Origin: Bubalus kerabau
Lineage: Eukaryota > Chordata > Mammalia > Artiodactyla > Bovidae
NCBI RefSeq assembly: GCF_029407905.1
Contig: NC_073624.1
Coordinates: 74,501-138,500 of the forward strand
DNA length: 64,000 nt
Direction of reading: 5' to 3'
Part shown: piece by piece, positions 62,351 to 64,000 of the stretch
Position numbering within the stretch: the first letter of the stretch is position 1
How the letters are laid out: every line of letters starts with the position of its first letter
Program-made: the position numbers and the translations under genes
The notes under the pieces: model-generated
What the model saw: only the letters and a program-made list of their open reading frames with translations
Database searches by the model: none
Told to the model about the DNA's origin: nothing

Positions 62351-64000
62351 AGGGCCTCGCTGCAGGGTGGGGACCCTGGGGGCTGTGCTGGGGGTGTGGG
62401 GACTCCTAGGCCTCGGTGTGGGGGGAGTGGCTGAGCAGCGAGGACCGCGCCGCCTTTCGGCTGCGGAAGAGCATCCGTGGACCACCGGGGAAGATGCGGC
62501 GAGGCGGGGGGTCTTGGAGCTGGGATGGGGGCCGCTTTGGGCACTGGGACCAGAGACAGGGAAGGAAGGGGAGAGAAAAACTGGAGAATTAATTTCCGGG
62601 GGTGGCAGCTTCTCCCCACTCTGCCGACCCCCTCTCCCCACCCTACTCAAGACCCGGAGATGACAGGGACCAACCCGGTCCCAGTCCTGGGGGTGGGACG
62701 GCAGGGACCTCAGAGCCCCGGGGTCTCTCCCACCACCGGAACCATTTAACCCTCCAACTTAACCCTTAGGACCTCGCCGAACTGTGTTCAGCGCGGCTCG
62801 CGGCTCCCGCATCCCTAGCCGAGTTTGGGGAGTTCGCTCTGGACTCTGAGGCCCGCCGCTCCTCCAGCCCCCTCCCCAGGTCCCCTGGTTCGCCTAGCTC
62901 CGACGCCTGTCACCCGCCCCCCGCCCCGGTCACCTTAGCGACAACAGGATGGGGCCGCGACCTAAGACGCAGGGCTTAGGGGAGGGGGCGCTACTAGTCT
63001 CCACCTGCACCCGGGAAGTGAATTTTAGTTTTACGCGTTGTCGTGGCAACGCGGGAGGGGGTGATGAGTAGGCGGAGGAGAGGGGAGCACAGTAAAGAAA
63101 CTAGCTCAGGCACCACCGCCCCACTGGAGCGCGCCAGCTCCCCCCCCACCCCAATACTCGTCAGCCTCACAGAACTACCCCAGAGCTGGGAAACCCGAGC
63201 CCTCAAGGTTCTTAAAAGCAACGAGCAGCCCCTTCACGTTGAAATAGCCCTGATTTCCCGAGAAACAGCTTCTGACTCCCACAAAGCTCCCCCACCGTGC
63301 TGGACTCCTCCCCAGAGAACAGGCCCTGACCCCCATGGCCGCTCCCCTTCTCACAAGACACACTTGCTAACCTTCACAGAACAACCCAGCCTGGGGACAC
63401 CTTCTGGTCCTGGTAGAAAATACCCCAGCCTCACCCACCTTCTCCAAGAGCAGCCCTGGATCCCCTCCCTGAGCCTCCCAGGAATAAACTTGAATGAACC
63501 GCCCCCCCCACACACACACAGACACACAGAAAACCTCCCTACCCTTCCCCGACATCCTGGAAGCACCCTACCCCCACACAAACCAGTTCTTTACACCCCG
63601 TTGGAGAACAGTCCCCACCCCAAAGAGCCCCACAGTACCCGCCGCTCCGCCCCTGGAACAGCCTCTGGTCCCCCCAGAGCAAGACCCACTTCCCCAGGAC
63701 CAGCCCTGACTCCTGAGGGAAACCGGGCTCTCTCCCTCCCCAGCCACCACCCCTCCAGGAAAAATCTCTGCCTCCTAGGAACTCCACTGACCCCACCGAG
63801 CGTAAGTCCAGCGCTGTCTGCAGTCTGCTGCTGCTTTCTTCCGAGGCCTGGGCGGACCCTCCCTGCCTAGGAGTATGACCCCAGGATGTTCAGGCTCTTC
63901 CCAAGGCCACTGGCCTGGCCTGAGTTGGGGAGCTGAGGGTCCCCAGAGGCTGGGGCGGATGGGAGGGATAGGGGAAGGGGGAGCAGGAAGGGGCTGCTGG
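62351..64000. other. Upstream flank of SHANK3
   Basis: GC-rich flank with G-runs. From about 63180 on it holds a loose, degenerate recurrence of an AGAACAGCCCCTGACTCC-like motif. A 275-codon plus-strand open frame (63043-63870) is proline/serine/threonine-rich with no domain. No second gene can be supported. Confidence 0.5.
63037..63050. promoter_or_regulatory. SHANK3: RFX X-box-like site upstream of SHANK3
   Basis: GTTGTCGTGGCAAC matches the symmetric RFX consensus at 12 of 14 positions. It lies about 0.9 kb upstream of the upstream ATG (62134). Confidence 0.5.

Overview
This window is mammalian nuclear DNA from a ruminant, most likely a bovid. It carries BovB (RTE-type) LINE copies and Bov-tA SINEs, which are characteristic of ruminants, plus older mammalian MIR, L2, L1 and hAT remnants. 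I cannot tell cattle, buffalo, sheep and goat apart from this sequence alone. The two genes and their order match the distal human 22q13.33 arrangement (SHANK3 - ACR).

Layout, left to right. (1) 1-7725: ACR (acrosin) on the minus strand, five coding exons giving a complete 414-residue pre-proacrosin. A retroviral LTR fragment lies beyond its 3' end, and intron 4 carries a BovB and a Bov-tA. (2) 7726-12764: intergenic. It holds a compact ACR promoter (TATA-like, CCAAT and CRE-like motifs), then about 2 kb of a degenerate ~30-bp tandem repeat, an AT-rich block and GC-rich unique DNA. (3) 12765-62134 and upstream: the whole SHANK3 gene on the minus strand. It has 22 coding exons with every junction in phase, giving 1734 residues from the classical start or 1808 from an upstream in-frame ATG, plus a ~1.9 kb 3' UTR. 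(4) 62135-64000: SHANK3 5' UTR, CpG-island promoter and upstream flank.

Exon boundaries were placed by splice consensus, phase and match to the known protein families. All 5 ACR and 22 SHANK3 coding exons join without a frameshift or premature stop. The genes are unrelated in function: acrosin is a sperm acrosomal serine protease, and SHANK3 is the master scaffold of excitatory postsynaptic densities. Both run in the same direction, with SHANK3 upstream of ACR.

The most interesting extra structure is inside SHANK3. There are two CpG-rich intronic sites where an ATG reads in frame straight through a splice acceptor into exon 11 or exon 17, suggesting alternative first exons. The second has a perfect palindromic RFX X-box just upstream, and a near-match X-box lies upstream of the main promoter. 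Other items are an intronic poly(A)-signal cluster in intron 12, a 24-nt in-frame microexon, a BovB with a twin-priming 5' inversion, an L1 nested in a DNA transposon, and several minisatellites. I found no second protein-coding gene, RNA gene or CRISPR-like system.
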